A DNA stretch of 64,000 nucleotides. Origin: Rhizopus sp. PT2906. Lineage: Eukaryota; Mucoromycota; Mucoromycetes; Mucorales; Rhizopodaceae. Location of the stretch: positions 23,702-87,701 of the forward strand of contig JAMYHX010000137.1 of the NCBI GenBank assembly GCA_025529335.1. Reading direction: 5' to 3'. Made by a program: the position numbers and the translations under genes. Positions 60,593 through 64,000 of this stretch are shown in pieces. Under the pieces are notes generated by a model, which was not told the origin of the DNA, ran no database searches, and saw only the letters and a list, made by a program, of their open reading frames with translations. The first letter of the stretch is position 1; each line of letters starts with the position of its first letter.

Positions 60593-61072
60593 TCAGTCGA
60601 GATAAGCAACAAAAAAAGGAAAAAAAAAAAAAAAAAGTTGTGCGGTTCCTTAATTTATTAAAAGATCTGCAACTTTTTGTAACCACAGTTTCAAGGTAAA
60701 ACCCCAACTGATAAGAATTCTTTAAAGTCAAGCCTCCTTTTCTACAGTTGGCATAACCAAACTGTGAAAGCGATAAATGGTGCTCTTTTCCTTTAAATTC
60801 TCTTCTTTCAGCTTCTTTCCCTTTTATAATTCAGTGATAGAAGTTCTAGAGGAACCTAAGTCATATAATGCTTGTAATTTATAGTAAGTACACAAACTAA
60901 AAGAGGGGAAACTGAAGATATAGGCGCTTTGTGCAGAGCTTTTCTTACTGTGCAGCGGCATTTCGTGACGTAAAAACGGAGATTGAATCAGTCAAACTCA
61001 CTGCTGTACAAATTAAGAGTTTCTTTTCAGCTGTTCTATTTTTATACAAACACAAAACACACTCACGCATAC
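60593..61072. other. intergenic promoter region
   Basis: About 480 bp between divergent EFM6-like and VPS26 genes. Holds an A-run at about 60618-60636 and GTGACGTAA-like sequence (TGACGTAA at about 60966), which resembles a CRE/ATF half-palindrome. No gene. Confidence 0.4.
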
Positions 61073-62490
61073 ATGTCAATGGCTGTTAGTTAGTTTAATA
61101 AGTAACATACATATACGAGCAATGTATTACTCACCATGAACTATATAGAGTCTTTTTGGGTTATCTCCTTCTTTGGACATTGAAGTCAAGTTTAATAATG
61201 AAGAGGAAAGAAAGCATTTAGAAGTTAAAGTAGAGAAAGACAGAAAGGAAAGCTATCCTTTATATCTCGACGGTGAAACTGTATCCGGAAAGGCAAGACA
61301 AATACAAAGACAACTATCAATATCAGCTTACATTCAATATAGATTAATATAAACTTGAGAGATGGCAAAAAGATTGAGCATAATGGAATAAAAGTGGAAT
61401 TTGTTGGCTGCATAGGTAAGTAAAACAACTTTAAGAATTGACTATATGCCCTTACAAGTTCATATATACATGTATATTAGAGCTCTATTATGATAAGGGA
61501 AAATCGCACGAATTTTTGACTCTTTCTCAAGAGCTTGCAGCTCCTGGAGAGCTGCGTCAAAATGCCGCGTTTGACTTTGAATTCAAAAACGTTGAAAAGC
61601 AATATGAATGCTATAATGGTATCAATGTAAAATTAAGGTAATGAAAAGATGAGTGAATAGAGTGTTAGAAGAGACTAAATGTGAATAGATATTTTGTTCG
61701 AGTCACAGTATCTCGTCGCTTGGCTGATATTGTTCGAGAAAGGGACATTTGGGTGAACTCTTACAGGATGCCTACTGAAGTCAATAATTCCATTAAAATG
61801 GAAGTTGGTATTGAAGACTGTCTTCATATTGAATTTGAATATAACAAGTCCAAGTAAGTGACTATTTGATTGACATACAAGACGCTCAACATATATCTAG
61901 ATACCATTTGAAGGATGTCATTGTTGGAAAGATTTACTTTTTATTAGTTCGTATCAAGATCAAAACGATGGAGCTTTCGATCATTAGACGTGAAACAACT
62001 GGCGCAAGTAAAGTGTTAATCTTTTATTCTTTACTCTATAACTCATGTTTATGCTATATAGTGCCTAATGTGTATAATGAAAGCGAGACCATCACCAAAT
62101 TTGAAATAATGGATGGTGCACCTGTGAGAGGTAAGACAGATTCTTGGCTGTTACTTGTGGTTACTGATTTGTTTACTTTAGGCGAGACAATTCCTATCCG
62201 TTTATTCCTTGGTGGATTTGAATTAACACCTACATTCAGAGGTAAATTGCAATTTTTAGAATATTGGCTTGTATAAACCCTTTGCTTTTAGACGTCAACA
62301 AGAAGTTCTCGACTAGATATTACCTGAATTTAGTATTGATTGATGAAGAAAATCGTCGTTATTTCAAACAACAGGAAATTACATTGTTCAGACGCAAAGG
62401 TATGAAAGTCATCTTACAAGGCTATTCTCTCTCTTCTAATGCTTGCATAATATAGTTGATGATGGATATCCACCAGATGATGAAGAATAA
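61073..62490 (+). CDS. VPS26: retromer subunit VPS26
   Basis: Ten exons: 61073..61084, 61149..61292, 61343..61415, 61481..61637, 61689..61853, 61901..62007, 62062..62130, 62182..62241, 62292..62399, 62456..62490; 309 aa (human 327). Arrestin-fold cargo subunit of the endosomal retromer. Blocks: LDGETVSGKINI, EHNGIKVEFVG, FLTLSQELAAPGEL, YFVRVTVSRRLADIV, MEVGIEDCLHIEFEYNKSKYHLKDVIVGKIYF, GETIPIRLFLGGFELTPTF and LVLIDEENRRYFKQQEI. Intron 2 (61293-61342) has a GCAAGA donor; without it the frame stops. Exon 1 (MSMA) is the weakest part: a 12-base exon chosen because it gives phase 0 and a GTTAGT donor. Confidence 0.92.
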
Positions 62491-62837
62491 ATATAGATAT
62501 AGATGCTGCAAACTGTATTTTAGGAGTATTATTTTTTCTTCACAAAAGCCGCTATCCAACACACAATCTATGATTCCCTTTTATTATTTGCACGAAATCT
62601 ATACTTATTTCTGCATCATTCTTCACTTATGTAGTAATTATTAAACTTGCTTTAACTCCCATAAGCCCTGATGTATTGCTTTCAAAGATGTATTACTTCA
62701 ACTCTCAACTTAAATACTCTATGATTGATCTATGAATAATCCCCTCTCTCGTCTACAAATAAGCCTAAACACAAAATTGCCCCTTTATTTTTAAGCATGC
62801 TTTATCTACAATCATTCAAGGGTAAAGATAGTAGTGC

Positions 62838-63333
62838 TTATTCGTCTTCTCCGAGAAGGGCAAAAGGATTGACTGTATACAAAATGGTCAATAAAGTGAA
62901 TGCAACATGATATAGAGTAACTTACATCTCTTCTTTTCCTTCTCCTTTTCCTTCTTTCTGTCCTTTTCCTTTCTGAAAGAGGTTACAACGTCACTTTGAT
63001 TAGGAGTTCTAGTCACACCAGGAATGAAGGCCATTTTGACAGGAGGAAGCTTAGCGAAAGGACTACCAGCTAAGGCCAAAAGAGTAGAACGGTCATAAGT
63101 GACACGAGTTCCTATTCAAAATAAAAGTCGGTTACTGATTTAGTTGCCAAGATCCCTCTTTGATGAAATCGGTGAAAAAGAGGGTTCTATTATAAAAAGC
63201 TATTTTGTTATTCATCGTACTGTATAATTCAATGCAAATAATGACTTGGCTCATCTTTTTTAAAATAATCCCCTCTTTCTTTCTGATTTCATCTAAATGC
63301 ATCAATAGGTCATTTACCTTGTTGAACAGACAT
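62838..63333 (-). CDS. 4E-BP-like eIF4E-binding protein
   Basis: Three exons, complement(63318..63333, 62926..63111, 62838..62872), 78 aa. Starts MSVQQGTRVTYDRSTLLALAGSP, continues AKLPPVKMAFIPGVT and ends FNPFALLGEDE. GTR-x2-YDRxxLL is the canonical eIF4E-binding motif (Y-x4-L-Phi) and IPGVT is the non-canonical loop of animal 4E-BPs; order and spacing match. The N-terminal Thr-Pro phosphosites of animal 4E-BP1 are absent because the protein begins just before GTR; Ser22-Pro corresponds in place to the later phosphosite. The K/E-rich middle (KEKDRKKEKEKEKK) is unusual. The last exon is 35 bases. If right, it represses cap-dependent translation by competing with eIF4G. Confidence 0.8.
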
Positions 63334-63419
63334 GATCAAGATCTATAAGAGAGAGGGAAAAAAAAATTTGTAGGAAAAAATGAAGCTTACGAAAATGCGA
63401 AAATGCACGCGAAAACACT

Positions 63420-64000
63420 ATGGACACACCAGAACAGAAGGTTTCATTTATTTGTATAAAATATCATTGTCTTTCATGCCATTTTTTTATACAGGATGGT
63501 TCATATAATGATAGCAAACTTGGTCAAATTAAACTTTATGTACTTCCTTTCAATCTAGCAGGTACCATGGTTGGTCTAAATGTCTCAGGTGAGTTGGGTC
63601 AAAATGACAGGTACAGCGTATTACCTGCTGTCTCAAAGTATACAGATCTATTATATACATTTGCAACTCATTGAATACAATCCAAAGGATCGAATCAGCA
63701 ATTAGGTGGAGGAGCAGGATTATAATCACTAAGGATCCTTTCAAAATATGTAATATTCATCTTATCTACAAATTTCAATCCACTTTAAAAGATACTTTCA
63801 CTGTATGTTTTGAATAAACAGTATATGAACCTTCCGACTTAACTCTGACTCAAAAAATACCTGTAGGAACTCAAAAACCCTTGGCAGATTTCCTTTTTGA
63901 AAAAGTATTTTTTAGTCTGTGAGCTTCAAGTGCCTCTGCTACTCCACCTAACTCGACCTCCGCCGTACCAACCTATCAGCTCAACAGGGATATATTAACT
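63420..64000 (+). CDS. unrecognised gene, truncated by window end
   Basis: Exons 63420..63440 (MDTPEQK) and 63495..63588 (DGSYNDSKLGQIKLYVLPFN, LAGTMVGLNVS) have good splice ends. After 63588 two continuations are possible: 63688-63725 giving GSNQQLGGGAGL and a stop (50 aa total), or a long intron to about 63826 giving VYEPSDLTLTQKIPVG, TQKPLADFLFEK. The frame of the latter continues past a TGA at about 63918 into SSASATPPNSTSAVPTY to the window edge. I do not recognise it. Its start is 86 bp from the divergent 4E-BP-like gene, so they share a promoter. Confidence 0.4.

Overview
The window is a gene-dense piece of a fungal nuclear genome. Genes sit on both strands, nearly all are split by short introns (mostly 45-75 bp, GTAAGT-like donors, CTAAT/CTAAC-type branch sites), and intergenic DNA is AT-rich. 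Chitin synthase with a cytochrome-b5-like region, a Zn2Cys6 regulator, RRN3, APC2, SEC24 and ILV2/LEU2 show it is a fungus. The LINE fragment, the multicopy hypothetical family and the protein styles resemble Mucoromycota (Mucorales-like), but species is not determined. Exon joins were worked out by hand from reading frames, splice signals and family conservation; no alignment program was run.

Layout. 1-6100: RRN3 3' end (+), a two-TM hypothetical (-), GAL7 (-), a Zn2Cys6 transcription factor (-). 6250-9430: an accessory island with a decayed Fanzor (eukaryotic TnpB-like) gene on the minus strand and a broken copy of a repetitive Mucorales-type gene on the plus strand. 9431-14136: two unrecognised proteins, TMEM234, a BAG-domain co-chaperone, and a secreted GDSL lipase with ten exons. 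15550-22057: APC2 and a class IV chitin synthase (both -). 22058-27576: a 5.5 kb AT-rich stretch with no gene I can support. 27577-37134: a STE20/PAK-like kinase, an amphiphysin-type BAR-SH3 protein, an EAPP-like protein, V-ATPase subunit F, a gene holding only the C-terminal part of NOT1, and HEL2/ZNF598. 37255-38515: a MITE-like inverted-repeat element beside a 5'-truncated LINE. 38800-47634: SEC24, a GLI/ZIC-like zinc-finger factor, a Maf pyrophosphatase, NDUFA1. 48177-55001: sulfate permease, a coiled-coil protein, ZIP transporter, FAP7. 55167-59515: ILV2 and LEU2 as a divergent pair. 59745-64000: an EFM6-like methyltransferase, VPS26, a very small 4E-BP-like protein, and a partial gene running off the end.

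How genes relate. Most neighbours are unrelated housekeeping genes. The exceptions are ILV2 and LEU2, which act in branched-chain amino acid synthesis and share a 961 bp divergent promoter with two Gcn4-type TGAGTCA sites, and possibly the Zn2Cys6 regulator immediately upstream of GAL7 on the same strand. The most unusual items are the Fanzor relic, the NOT1 gene lacking its N-terminal two-thirds, the fungal 4E-BP-like gene, and an apparent excess of GC-AG introns (six of about 118 inferred introns).
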